64,000 nucleotides of DNA from Datisca glomerata. Its lineage: Eukaryota > Streptophyta > Magnoliopsida > Cucurbitales > Datiscaceae. The DNA is taken from positions 962,043-1,026,042 of the forward strand of contig QANY01002785.1 in NCBI GenBank assembly GCA_003255025.1. The letters are read 5' to 3'. Of this stretch, positions 33,169 to 43,984 are shown in pieces. Position 1 is the stretch's first letter, and the number at the start of each line of letters is the position of its first letter. The notes beneath the pieces were generated by a model. It did not search any database. It worked only from the letters and a program-made list of their open reading frames with translations, and was not told where the DNA came from. The position numbers were made by a program, and so were the translations under genes.

Positions 33169-34249
33169 AGTCGTCGTTCCATATTCAAACTATCTAAGTT
33201 ATCCATATTCAGATTATCATAATTTGGGTCATCTCTATCTATATCTAAAAGTTACAAATTGCATAACACATCAATTTTTCATTCAAGTACACATGAGACA
33301 ATAAAAAAAGTAAAATTAATACACGTGAATTAATTAAGTAATCAAAATAATCCATCACTATATGGGTAAAGTTGAAATAATCAATAAAAACAGTAAAATA
33401 ATACACATGAATGAATTAATTAGATAAAATCATTAAATATATTATATAATTGAGGACATATTGTAGTTGATCTACTTGGAGGCAACTTTTCTAATTCCAC
33501 CACTTGAAACCTAGTCAATTGGGAATTGGGTATTGGGGGACCATAGAAGTCTCAGTCTTCCTCTTTTATTCATTACTTCAAAAGTTACTAATGAGAAGCT
33601 CTCAGTTATGTGTAAGGGGTCACTTCGGTGGGACACTGCACAAATTATTGCATTAATTAGCTTTCTTTTCCTCTTTTCAGAGAGAGAAGAGTTGCTCGCA
33701 TCTACATGCTGAAGTTTCTTTCTTCTGTAAAAATCCAATCCCTCACACCCAATCTCTCAAGCAATCTTCACAACAAACAACTCAGCCTACTCCATAGTCC
33801 TTCAATCCTACATTAGATTTCTCAAATTCAACACCGCGACTACACCCTAACCACTCCTAATCCTCACTGGTTTCCACTACTCCAACATCTAAACAGTTCA
33901 GTTTTAAGCTACGCATTGATAAAAAGGAAAGCACCAAACCCAGGAAAACTTCCAAGATTTCACATAATAACAAAGAACCATTAAGATTTAAAGCAATAAA
34001 GAACCCGATTAATGCATAACCCACCAAAGCAACAATGAAATTGTCGAATCAGTGTCTGAACGGACGAAGACAACTGGTTGAGAATGTTGAAGATGACGGC
34101 TCCTTCGATGGAAGATGAGATGACGGTGGAAGTGAAAGCATGATGGTGGAAGGAGACAAGAATCATCACGCAAGGAGAAAAAGAATGGTGGGGTAGCTTG
34201 GTATGGGGTAGGGGAGAAGATGGAATAAAAAATTACTTAGGTTTTTTAG
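33169..34249. other. 5' region of CACTA-C genes, no coding recognised
   Basis: Lies between the Transposase_24 start and the right subterminal repeats. Probably leader, intron and promoter of the element. Open frames on the minus strand (for example 33511-33738) match nothing I know. Confidence 0.4.
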
Positions 34250-34748
34250 TTTAAAAGACAAAGCACAACGGGGTATAGAAACCCCTTCGTATTAACATAA
34301 AATGACGGGGGTTTTCGAACCTCATCTTTTAATTATACAAATGACAGGTTATTTATACCCCGCTGTTTTTGAAATGTAAAAACACGACAACATGCTTTAC
34401 TAAAAATATGATGGGGCTTCTATACCCGGTCGTTTTATTGTACAAAATGAATTAAATACAACGGGGCCTAAAGACCTTGTCATTTTAGATATTAGCAATA
34501 AAACGACAGGGACATGAAACCCCATCGTTTAAGGTATGGAACATAAATGACGGCACCTTGAAGCCCCGCCGTTTTATTATAAAACACGACGGTGAATAAC
34601 CACACCGTCATTGTGCAACGATGGAGTTTATACCAACCGTCATCAATGAAAACAATAAGGCGCTTCCTACTTGAGGAAGACAACTAGTGCTATTCTTGTC
34701 GTGTCTATTTTTTGACACGCATCGTGAAAAAAAAAAATATTGATAGTG
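34250..34748. repeat. Right subterminal hairpin repeats of CACTA-C
   Basis: About eight imperfect palindromes roughly 50 bp apart, each of the form AACGACGGGG…CCCCGTCGTTTTA, for example 34485-34530 and 34550-34590. They could form hairpins and are the expected binding sites for the element's own DNA-binding protein. Confidence 0.75.
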
Positions 34749-34985
34749 ATGATTGTACTAAAATCAACACTTGAACAATCTGATAATGAGAAGGATGACA
34801 ATGATGAGGAATATGACATAGCCCTACTCACTAGATGATGCAACAAATTCCTGAATAGAAGTAAAAATTCTCCATGAAAAGATGACAAGAAGATACCTTG
34901 AGACACACTCACGTGCTATGATTCCATAAAGCTAAGACACATAAAAGTCGATTGTCCAAATCTAAGTATAACACCACACCTAACC
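34749..34985 (+). pseudogene. Ty1/copia gag, C-terminal part with zinc knuckle remnant
   Basis: The plus frame resumes after CACTA-C as LKSTLEQSDNEKDDNDEEYD and IALLTR, then NKFLNRSKNSP, and a CCHC-like run CYDSIKLRHIKVDCPN in which the second Cys has become Ser. This completes the gag begun at 28424. Nothing of copia protease, integrase or RT follows; 34986-35261 holds no recognisable gene. Confidence 0.75.
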
Positions 34986-35264
34986 TATGTTCTTAACTAT
35001 TAACTAGTACCCTTAATTGTCATATGTTTATTTGATGACGTTTATAATTTATTAATTAAATGTATTGTAGGGGAACACTTTGAAATGCTCTAACGACTCA
35101 ATCATGCCTAGTTAAACTTTACAATACGCCGATAATTAATGAATAATTAGATTAATTGAGTATGTAAATAATTTCTAGATTATAAGTTATTAATAGTAAT
35201 AGTTATCCAAAATAAAATAGGTTTATTAAGAAAAACTAAAAGAATGGGGTTACTTTCCTGACAC

Positions 35265-35520
35265 TTCTACAAAATAGGGCTTAGATGATGGTGAAAACCC
35301 GTCATCAAAATCCTTTAATGATGGAGATGTGGCTGTCATCTACGGACTTTCATCTAAACTCATTTTGCCACATCAAAAGGTGCCGTCAAAACACTTTTGA
35401 TGACGGGGAATCCCCGTCATTAAACGTGCTGTAAAAACACCTTTAATGATGGGGAATGCCCATCATTATAGGTGCTGTAAAAATATCTTTAATGACAGAG
35501 ATTGCCAATCATTAATGATC
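35265..35520. repeat. Subterminal hairpin repeats of element D
   Basis: At least four palindromic words such as TGATGACGGGGAATCCCCGT at 35398 and AATGATGGGGAATGCCCATC near 35444, spaced about 50 bp. Confidence 0.75.
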
Positions 35521-36400
35521 ACTTAAAAAGACTGCCTGGAAAGTAAAAAATCTGCCTTCCCATGAAATTTTTTCATTAATATTATTTTATTTAATCCTCA
35601 ACACCAGCTTCTCCACAACCACAAACTCAACTCAAAGAATTAAATCAAATAAAGGTCAAAAGGAAAGTAGAAAACATACATAAACAAACAAACACCTATG
35701 AAAACAATTATAATTTGAAAAGAAAGTAAGACGTAATTGCAACTATTTCAATATTAAATTTCAGAATTAAATTACCATATATGCAGAGCAAGTTTTCTTA
35801 TGCATGATTCCTAAATTTTAAAAGTGAAATTTATAACAGCAAATTCCAACGACATAACAGAAAAGCAAGCTTGAAATGGCATTTAATATTCTACTCCCAA
35901 TACCAATTGTAACAAAATACTGTGTTGTTATATTTTTGGCTGGGGTGTATCAACATCATAATAATCAAACATTTGAAATGAATGAGGGAAGGGAACAACT
36001 TCCATATAAAAGGTATATCACTTTTTTATCAGTACATAAGAAGTAACCAATATACCCTTAATCGTCTGCATTTCCAATAAGATAAAGAAAGAAAACCTAA
36101 AGGCTTAGCCATAGGCTAAAACCATCTACGCATATCATAAATTATGCAGTCAATAGCCATCTAATAGATGCATAATTCTTCATGCTCTTGTTTACTAAAA
36201 TTTCATGGTAGTAAACCCTGGCAGTGGCAAGTGTAGTTTTCAACTGTTTGAATGCTCAAGGGAAAGAAGTGCATTTCAAAATAGGACATGATCACGTTGA
36301 GAAAGTAAACAACAATATACACAAGACCTCGGTAAGTTAAAGATTCAACAGAAAAACCCCCATGTAAGATGAACACCAACGTATCAGTATTCAAATCTTA
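35521..36400. other. No recognisable gene
   Basis: AT-rich DNA between the subterminal repeats of element D and the MDH fragment. The open frame at 36203-36394 continues the MDH strand beyond a break but no longer resembles MDH. Confidence 0.5.
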
Positions 36401-37216
36401 AGCAATTAACAATGTAGTAGAACCCTTTCCAGCCTTTAATTCCACACCTTCCGTCCCACCATCTTGAGTTCACTTTGTAAGAGCAATAATTTCTTCATCA
36501 AATAGAGTGGCTGTTGGAGTGGCCTATAAGATTCATGTAAAGAGTATTTTATAAATAATCCAGAATGCATAAAAACAGAGAAAAAAAAGTTAACAGAAAT
36601 GATGAAACCAAAGAAGAGGGAGGGAAAGGGAAGATAAATTACTTGAGAGAATAGTGGAAAAATAGTTATGCCAACATGACCACCAACAACTGGTATATTA
36701 ACCTCTGTAAGAAAACACACACTTGAGACAAAAGCATTGATGTCTACCATATTTCTTAACTAGTAATTCCTAGAGAGGTGTAAGAAACTAATAAAATAAT
36801 CTTTCACTCGACTATCTTTAAACAAAAAATTCTATGTTTCATTTTGTTCTATATCTATGGAACATCATAAATAACTTTCAAAAAGTGGGATTACTGACAA
36901 CTGGGAGTTTTGTCTTTCCAGCATAAAAGGTCTTAGCTTTAACAACGTCAAGGGTGGTGGCACCCCTCTTCTCGTCATATGTTCCAGCTTTCTTGAAAAC
37001 CTCAGCAACAATTGGGACGGTAGAGTTCACTAGGTTGCTAATCATCTTAATAAGTGCCTGGAAAATCAAATAAAGCAAAATGAAAACCATACTATGCAGT
37101 ATCTAAGCCATGCACAAGAAGATTAAATTACTACTGAAATCTCAGTGTCAAAATGGTTGACACTCACATTAGGACAGTACGTAGCTATAGCAGTGCAAAG
37201 TGCTTTAACTGTGCCG
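36401..37216 (-). pseudogene. Captured fragment of mitochondrial malate dehydrogenase gene (4 exons, introns kept)
   Basis: NAD-dependent malate dehydrogenase interconverts malate and oxaloacetate. Minus-strand exons: 37216-37168 GTVKALCTAIATYCPN; 37057-36899 with [20 protein letters not shown] and [11 protein letters not shown]; 36704-36643 VNIPVVGGHVGITIFPLFSQ, which includes the catalytic His of the GGH motif; 36523-36401 starting ATPTATLFDEEIIALTK. The FYAGK and PLFSQ-ATP segments fit the mitochondrial rather than the glyoxysomal isoform. Introns remain with GT/AG edges at most junctions, so it derives from genomic DNA, not from mRNA. Defects: NLVN for NPVN, a three-to-four residue deletion after YDEK, TGA where an Arg follows ALTK, and loss of both N- and C-terminal parts. 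The surrounding CACTA-like element suggests transposon capture. Confidence 0.88.
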
Positions 37217-38243
37217 CTGTCAATTTAACTTATTACTTAAAAAAATGCAGCATAATTTAGTAAAATACTAATCAACTTTAACTAATGGAAGGTTAAAAGC
37301 AAATACAAATTATATCTAAGTTATTGTTACTTAATCCCTTGGGAGTAGCAGAACAGTAGTGAGAACTTATAAATTGCCTTTAGCATATAATATTTTTTAA
37401 GCAAGAGTTTCACAACAGAGCTTTAGTCTTGAAGTCAATGCTAAGGACTACAGTTTTCAACCAAAAGATACTCTAAGAACTTATTTAATTGAATTAAAGA
37501 TGATTTTAATGAAAAAGCAAAGGAATTTGAGTTTAAAAGTACCAGAGAATCCAGCTTCAGAGCCATAAGCATTGAAAAGCAAACTAACCTCTCATCACAA
37601 CAGAAAGCCTTGAACCAAGAATTTATTAAGGAATGTGTTCACTCTAGCCATGAAAAGCAATGTTTGAATCACATGGGCTAGCCCTACTTACATATGCAAA
37701 TAATCAAATATCAATTACACTAACACAAAGAAAAACTATGAAGGTTAATCCAACAACCTGGGGTTTGAGATTAAAAATTGAAATGGAGTAGAGATCTTAA
37801 ATATTGTTCCCTCTCATTCAAGGCACATGGATAGTGGCAATCATTACGACAGAGTGAAGCATCAAAAAATACTATTGAAAAGCCAGCAAAGCAACTACAA
37901 CTGCCTCAGAAACATAAATAAAATAAAATCCCAACTTGTTTCTATTTAATCAAAATAAAAATCCTGAATATACGAAAACAAAATATTTCTATTTAAGAGA
38001 CAACTTTTAACAATAATGAAATATGAACAAATTCAACTAGAGACATAACTAAATACAAAGATATGCAACTTGCAAGGAAACTAAACATAAAAGGGTGAAG
38101 TCTTAAAAAAATGAAATCCAAAAGAACATTCAAAAAGGAAAATTGGTAAGGTGAATCATTTGTATGTAACGATCAGTGATGTGAGAGAGCGAAGAAATCC
38201 TCAACCCAGAAGTAGGAAGGACCAGAAATCTGTCAGTTCTTAC
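37217..38243. other. No recognised exon
   Basis: Intron-like, AT-rich DNA upstream of the MDH exons on the minus strand. I looked for the MDH N-terminal exons (glycine-rich NAD-binding loop) and did not find them. Confidence 0.5.
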
Positions 38244-38290
38244 CTCCATGACTATCATAAACACCAAGGAATGAAGTTTCCTCGTTGAAA
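38244..38290 (-). pseudogene. Possible protein phosphatase 2C exon fragment
   Basis: The minus strand reads FFNEETSFLGVYDSHG followed by a GTAAGA splice donor at 38243. The peptide resembles the metal-binding FFGVYDGHGG motif of plant PP2C phosphatases, with Gly changed to Ser. Only about 16 residues are present and no acceptor is clear, so this is a hint rather than a firm call. If right, element D carries pieces of two unrelated host genes. Confidence 0.35.
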
Positions 38291-38453
38291 AATACAAATG
38301 ATGTATCAAATATTTAAAATCTAATAAAAAATCAAACTCTAAATAAATCAGGAAAATCTAAACCATAACTCAAAATCTAAACCCTAGATCTCAATAAAAC
38401 TAAATCACAACAAATAACACTAAATAAATCTGAAATAAAAATTACATACTCAC

Positions 38454-38640
38454 TGCGAGAGTGCGAGAACCATTGCTAGAGGCTAAGCTGTAGAAGAGAG
38501 AGAGGCCGAGAAAGGATTTGAGAGAGAGAGAGAAACATAGATAAGAGTGCAGAGATGAGCTAGAGAGAGAGAAATAGAGAGCAGTCCAGAGGAAAGATCA
38601 CATTTTGGAGTGATTTTGAAACACGTCAATGTTTAAGCAA
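38454..38640 (-). other. Leader-like region with a short first exon
   Basis: On the minus strand a CT-rich tract (38640-38480) is followed by ATG (38473) and MVLALS, then a GTGAGT donor at 38453. This is how many plant 5' ends look. The gene it came from is unknown. Confidence 0.35.
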
Positions 38641-38655
38641 GAAATCGAGGTTCGT

Positions 38656-40160
38656 TAAAATCCTAAGTCCTTTAATTTTATTGTTTATGTTTTTTATTGC
38701 CTAACCTTTTTTAGTCTTCTAATCTGATAAATACACTATTGAGAGAACGTTGTTGCTTCTCGTATATGATGTTATTAAGCAAATAATATTTCTTCGATTA
38801 TGATGGGTGGTTTTATGCCGTGGTGCTCTCCCTTGATTCTTTGTAAATGAATCTCACTTATGAAATAATTTTGTTTTTTAAAAATTTACGCTTAAATTGT
38901 ATGTTATTGTGCTATTAATTATGTGTATCTATATTGTTATGGTAATGAGTAAGAATACGTATACGCTTTCACGTTAAGGTTTATAAAATGAAAATATTAA
39001 AGAAATTTAATAAATTGAAAATATTATGTGTATGTTTATCCCATGAAAGAAATTGATTTTGTATTTTTCCTCTATGATTATGTGAAACTGATAACAAAAT
39101 TTAATGTGTAAAGCTTAATAGTTTTGGCACATTGAGCTTGACAACTTGAAGCATTCTCTAGTCAATTAATTAGTTAAGGACACATGTAAGTAGAATTTTA
39201 CCCATACTTATCATATCTTTATTATACGCTAAAAATTATGATGGGTGGTTTTATGCCGTGGTGCTCTCCCTTGATTCTTTATAAATGAATCTCACTTATG
39301 TGATAATTTTCTTTTTTAAAAATTTACGCTTAAATTGTATGTTATTTGTGCTATTAATTATGTGTATCTATATTGTTATGGTAATGAGTAAGAATACGTA
39401 TACGCTTTCACGTTAAGGTTTATAAAATGAAAATATTAAAGAAATTTAATAAATTGAAAATATTATGTGTATGTTTATGCCATGAAAGGAGTGACTAGGA
39501 AATGGGACGTTGGTGCGACCGGCGGACCTGGCAATGTCATGGTAAATGTTAATGTTTTTAATGAACGTCCATTGGACATGTCCATCAATACTACTAAAGA
39601 TCCGATAGTCGAACATGTTGCGTTATAATGGCCCATATCATTTTATTGGTTAAACAATACACAAGTGAGCTGGCGTAAAAAGTAATGAAAAGAATGTAAA
39701 GAAAATTTTAAAAATAGCTAAAGCGAATGAAAGATTACGATAAAATGATTGATAAAGTGTATATAAAATAGAAGGCTTATGTTATATGATTTAACCGACT
39801 TTAGATATGATACGCATGCGTGTAAAATTTACTTACTAAATTTTGATATGACACTTTGTGGGTGGATCATACTCAGTAGAATATTTTTTAATTAAGGCTT
39901 TCAGACGGTACTTTAGGATTATTTATTCTTTATTTAGACGTTTTATCTTTAAAATAAATGGTTTCAAATTGACTATGTTTTTGATGCTAAATTTATTTAT
40001 TTACATACTTTGAAATAGATATTGATTAGCTTTAAAAAAAGGATTCATTTGGTTTACGTTTTTAATAAAAAAAATATTTTGTCTTTCTATTAAATGCTTA
40101 ATTAATGATTAAGAGGGTAATACTTCCTAGGCTAATAAGGTGTTAGCTAGGGCTGTTACA
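38656..40160 (+). mobile_element. Ty3/gypsy LTR with internal direct repeats
   Basis: The right end reads GGGCTGTTACA at 40150-40160, the usual 3' end of gypsy LTRs that begin TGTAACA. It is followed by TTTGTATAAAAAC, a decayed primer-binding site. A gag start lies at 40393. The left end is tentative: GTTAAAATCCTAAGTCC near 38656 resembles a decayed TGTAACATCCTAA start. A 253-bp segment occurs twice inside. Confidence 0.5.
38797..39488. repeat. Direct repeat of about 253 bp, offset 438 bp
   Basis: 38797-39049 and 39235-39488 are nearly identical, from 'attatgatgggtggtttta' to 'ccatgaaag'. About 185 bp of unrelated sequence separates them. Confidence 0.95.
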
Positions 40161-40392
40161 GTTTTGTATAAAAACAGATGTTTAGATGATTATACAGACC
40201 TTATTATTAAATAATTTTATAAAAGGAGGAAAACTACTGAGTCACGCCACAAGTGGTCTTCTCGCAATCTCCTGCTAAGATTTAATGTTTAGTTGTTAGA
40301 ATGAAATTACTGCATGATTTTTCATATTATATGGAACTACAATGAAAGAGTATATGTGTTAAGTCACTAAATGGAGATATATTTATACCAGA

Positions 40393-40602
40393 ATGCCTCC
40401 TAGGAACGTGCAAAATCATATTAATGGTGAACCAATTGGGGTGAACGGTAATGAGATAGGGAACGACCAGCATGGCACCTCGCTGACTTTGGAGACTTTT
40501 ATGCAAGCAGTAGCTGCATTAGGGCAAGCTCAACAAAAAGTGAACTTTGGTTTTGATCACAGATGTCATTCCACCACTTCTTTGAAAGATTCAAGTCTAT
40601 AA
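40393..40602 (+). pseudogene. Ty3/gypsy gag N-terminal fragment
   Basis: ATG at 40393 opens MPPRNVQNHINGEPIGVNGN, then LTLETFMQAVAALGQAQQ. A basic MPPR start followed by a polar linker and a helix is usual for gag of chromovirus-type gypsy elements. It lies 230 bp downstream of an LTR end, as expected. The match ends by about 40575 and no further gag, protease or RT follows. Confidence 0.6.
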
Positions 40603-42604
40603 CATTACTTTTATAATGGATTTTAGTGTGAGGGTCAGATTTTATCAACTAGCTTTGAAATGGTATTAATTAGCCTTTGAATTCTATCTATGGCATCATT
40701 TGCATTTTGTATCATCTCTTGCTTGTAGGTTACAGATGTTATTCTTTTCATTAGGTTAGTTCGATTTTACGTTCTTTTTTACTCTTCAGTTCTGAGGAAT
40801 ACCTAAGAGCCAGTCATTCAAGGTAGTTTCATCATTTTCCTCTCTGCCATTATATTTCTACATTATGTTTGTAATGTAAGATAGGAAACTAGCTTTGCTT
40901 ATAAATGGCTTTTTGTGACATCTTATTTGTTATGTTTGCCAATGCTTGTTTGGTATGTTATATCTAGATTTATTTCAACCTCTCTGGTATAATTGAGTAT
41001 TTAAGCTCATGTATGAGGTCTTGTTTATTAACTACTAGAGGAAAAGAAGTTTTATGAGTAAATGTGATATTTATGATGGTGAATAGTTAGCAGTGGTTCT
41101 TCGTTCTTGGAACCTTAGTTAGAAACTGATATAGGCCCCTATTAGCTTTTGTAATTCTTTATATGTAACACGCCTGCATGTATAACTTGAGAGAACTCTT
41201 TCGAGTTTGGATTTGTATTTCACTTTGATTTAAGATTAATTTGCCTATGACAAAATCAACTTTTGGGTGTTGTGGAGTCCTTGTTATACAGGGGAATAAT
41301 ATTGGTGTAGCTATATTTATATGATGTTGATATAGTTGGCATTTTTTCAATAACATTCTTCCATAAGTGTTATTCTATGGTCTTACCACATGCCATATTG
41401 GTGAAGCTATATTTATATGATGTTAAATGTTTCTTATATATACTTTCATAGTGCTTAATACTAAATAGTCTTACCACATGCTGTCATAGGTGTTATTCTA
41501 CTGATATAGTAAATTAGTTCATAACTTTAACTTCTTTGGTTGATGCCCAAGATTTGATTGTTCATCTAGACGTGCCATTTGTTTTAGTTTTGTATGATGA
41601 AACTATCTTATAAATGTCCAAAATTCTTGCTACTAAAGTAGGAAATGACTACAAAATCAGTCAAGAAGAGAAAGAACTAAGAAAATAAAAAATTAAGAAA
41701 AGAAAAGCTAGAAACCAAAAGTGCAACCCAAAAGTACTGTAATTATCACTGTCTATGCATTCTTTGAATATTGTGAGTGGCATTTACTTATTCATTACAA
41801 GTTTAGTTTTCATTATACAAGATGAGTTTGCTAGCTTACCAGCTATAATTCCAAATAGTATGTCCTATTATTATTTTTAGCTTGGTAAAACATTATCCTC
41901 AATGAAGGTTATCTAAACATTAATATCAAGCAGAATAAAATTCAGGATTTAAGAGCTATTTATATGTTATTTTTACGTCTACCTTGCTTTCATTTTATTC
42001 AGCATTTATACTTTTTGAGTCTGCATGGAATGTCTCATACTATCAAACACTAGCCCATGTTGCTTCTTTGTTTCTGGGAATGTTGTTGACTTTTGGGGAT
42101 CTTTACAATACTTTATGCTTGAATTTTTATAATTTGAGTTTCATCCGTCAAAATAGATTGAATTCGTGGCTATCCAGGAGAAATTTTGTAATTGTTATAC
42201 ATAATGTCAAGTATAATATGGGCATTAGATATTTATATGCTTATTTGGTTATTGGTATGAACTAGATTAGCTAGCATTAAATTTTAATTTGTTAACCTAG
42301 TTCAATGTTGGTAACTTAGTTCTCTTTATAATGTAAGACCTACAATGACTTAAGGCCATTGAACATGGATGTCTAATGTTTGAAGAACTAGACTTTAGGC
42401 TTTATAGGATATTTTAGTGAAATTTTGTGGTTATTTTGTAGTATTTTGTAAAACATTTAGATGCTTTTAGCTTTTTAGAACAAATGATGATGATATGACT
42501 GATTAGATTTAGTGATGATCCTTTTCTATATTCTTTAGTTTTGTATTGTACTTTTGTGGAACTGCAATAATATATTAATGTAATTAAGCGTTTCATTGAT
42601 ATTG
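40603..42604. other. Unassigned AT-rich DNA
   Basis: Intron-like sequence. The open frame at 41984-42265 (94 codons) has no family I recognise. The last part may belong to the same family as element X, since the following 300 bp does. Confidence 0.45.
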
Positions 42605-42911
42605 TTTTAATGTGTTATATATGTATGTAAACTATGTACATGTAAATTAACTATAAAAATTGCATTTATCAAATGCTATTAAAAGTATTGAAAACACTAA
42701 TTAATTCACAAGTATCAAGAACACTTGTTGAATATAATCAATAAGGGTTTGAAGAGCCTATTGAACAATGTTCTACAGGAGTCGAAAAACCCTGTAAAAA
42801 GTGAGAGACCACAGGGTTCTTCACAAAAGGCATTGCGCTTCGTGAAAAAATAGACTTTTAATATGAAAGGTTGTCACAGGCGTCACGAGAATCCTATGGA
42901 TTACTTTAGTG
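42605..42911. mobile_element. Second, truncated copy of the element X right end
   Basis: Shares with 21700-22050 the words 'gttctacaggagtc', 'aaaaagtgaga', 'acttttaatatga' and 'tggattacttt' in the same order. It stops with TTTAGTG at about 42911, lacking the last 40 bases of X before its TIR. Confidence 0.6.
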
Positions 42912-43570
42912 TTTACTACTGCCACTCTTAATACCAAAAATTGCACTCCCTTAACCGTCCTAGGATGCTCCAACAAGGATATGATCTTATCCAGGTTTGC
43001 CTTAATACCTCTCTAGTGGACCATGATTCCCATGAACATCCCCGAACTGGCGTAAAGGGCATTATTATGTAAAAATAGGTTCCCCTACTTGTGACGAAAT
43101 AAGTTTTCTCCTTATTTGGATCGTACATCAGTATTTTATAATGTCCCGACTAGGTGTCAAGAAAAGTGAGTTGGCCATGACCTGTCATATTGTCGACTAG
43201 TTTCCCTTCCTTGGGGAGGGGGAAGTTGTTCTTCGGGCATGCCATATTAAGGTCTGTAAATCAGTGCAAACTCTCCATTTACATTGGCTTTCTTCACTAG
43301 TACAATGTAGGCAAACCAATAGGGGTGTGGACTTCTTTGATGAAAATAGCCTTGAGTTGCTTATCCACTTTCTCATTGATAGCTTCATCTCTAGCCTGGT
43401 TAAAGCTTCTTCACTTTTATCTTATGTGCTTGAAATCTAGGTTGGTGTTCAAATGGTGGACGATCACTTCTGGGTCATCCCCCAGCATGTCCACATGCAT
43501 CCAAGTGAATATGTTCTTGTTTCTTCTTAGGATTGAGAAACCTAATTTGAACTGACATTTTTGAGTTTCC
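42912..43570 (-). pseudogene. Ty3/gypsy reverse transcriptase fragment without YxDD box
   Basis: The minus strand reads VDMLGDDPEVIVHHLNTNLD, VDKQLKAIFIKEVHTPIGLP, FTDLNMACPKNNFPLP, LVDNMTGHGQLTFLD and YDPNKEKTYFVTSRGTYFYI, ending the palm motif with IIMPF. The sequence then jumps to GIMVH and RGIKANLDKIISLLEHPRTV, which is the thumb. The segment containing the catalytic YxDD residues is deleted. The DLNxACPK motif places it in the same lineage as the fragment at 62645-64000. Both ends are unrelated sequence. Confidence 0.8.
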
Positions 43571-43984
43571 TTCTTCCATGAGGACTAATTCTAGCGGCTC
43601 TATCAGTTCTCCTTTGAGTTAATCTTTTAAGAGTTGATCAATCATTTCTATTATTAGCTGCTTCTTTTCCTTCCATTCAGAGATCTAGCATAGCATTCCC
43701 TAGCTATTATTTGGTCTCCTTTGAGCCATCCCAATTTTGACTGCAATTGGAAACTAAATGATTTGGTCTTATGTCAATGGAACTACCATAAACTTATGGA
43801 TTGATCTTTAGCTCATGATTCATTTTCCTTTTTGAGCTTGTACTCTCATGACCTTTAGTGCAGGGGCATCCTACCCCTGTGAAGGAAGACTTGACATAGT
43901 GAATGTTCCTTCACACAGTAAGGTAGTTAGGGTCTATTTATTCTTTGTAGGGACTTAGGTTTGTTGTGGTATTATGGTACTGTT

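Larger units (their letters stand above)
29113..34748 (-). mobile_element. CACTA (En/Spm) element C, 5.6 kb, inserted in copia gag
   Basis: The left terminus is CACTACTACAAAA at 29113. The right terminus (…TTGATAGTG, ending 34748) is decayed. Flanking triplets are ATC (29110-29112) and ATG (34749-34751), one mismatch. Both ends carry hairpin-rich subterminal repeats. The minus strand encodes first a Transposase_24-type protein (33168-31556), then directly a TNP2 C-terminus with DUF4218 and DUF4216 (31555-29860). The TNP2 catalytic part is deleted at the join near 31555. Copia gag reads on either side, which fixes the boundaries. Confidence 0.85.
35262..38655 (-). mobile_element. CACTA-like element D carrying host gene fragments
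   Basis: Left terminus CACTTCTACAAAATAGGGC at 35262, followed by hairpin subterminal repeats typical of CACTA elements but with a different core (TTTAATGATGGGG) from element C. No transposase is visible. Instead the minus strand holds four exons of a malate dehydrogenase gene, a possible phosphatase exon and a leader-like first exon. The right terminus is not found; a gypsy LTR appears to begin near 38656, so the end may have been lost or displaced. Confidence 0.6.

Noticed and set aside
36436..36750. 104-codon frame treated as one MDH-like protein
   Set aside because: The frame reads through an intron between two MDH exons; only 36643-36704 and 36401-36523 are exon sequence.
41984..42265. 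94-codon hydrophobic frame
   Set aside because: No start context, no neighbouring exons and no recognisable family; composition is that of T-rich non-coding DNA.
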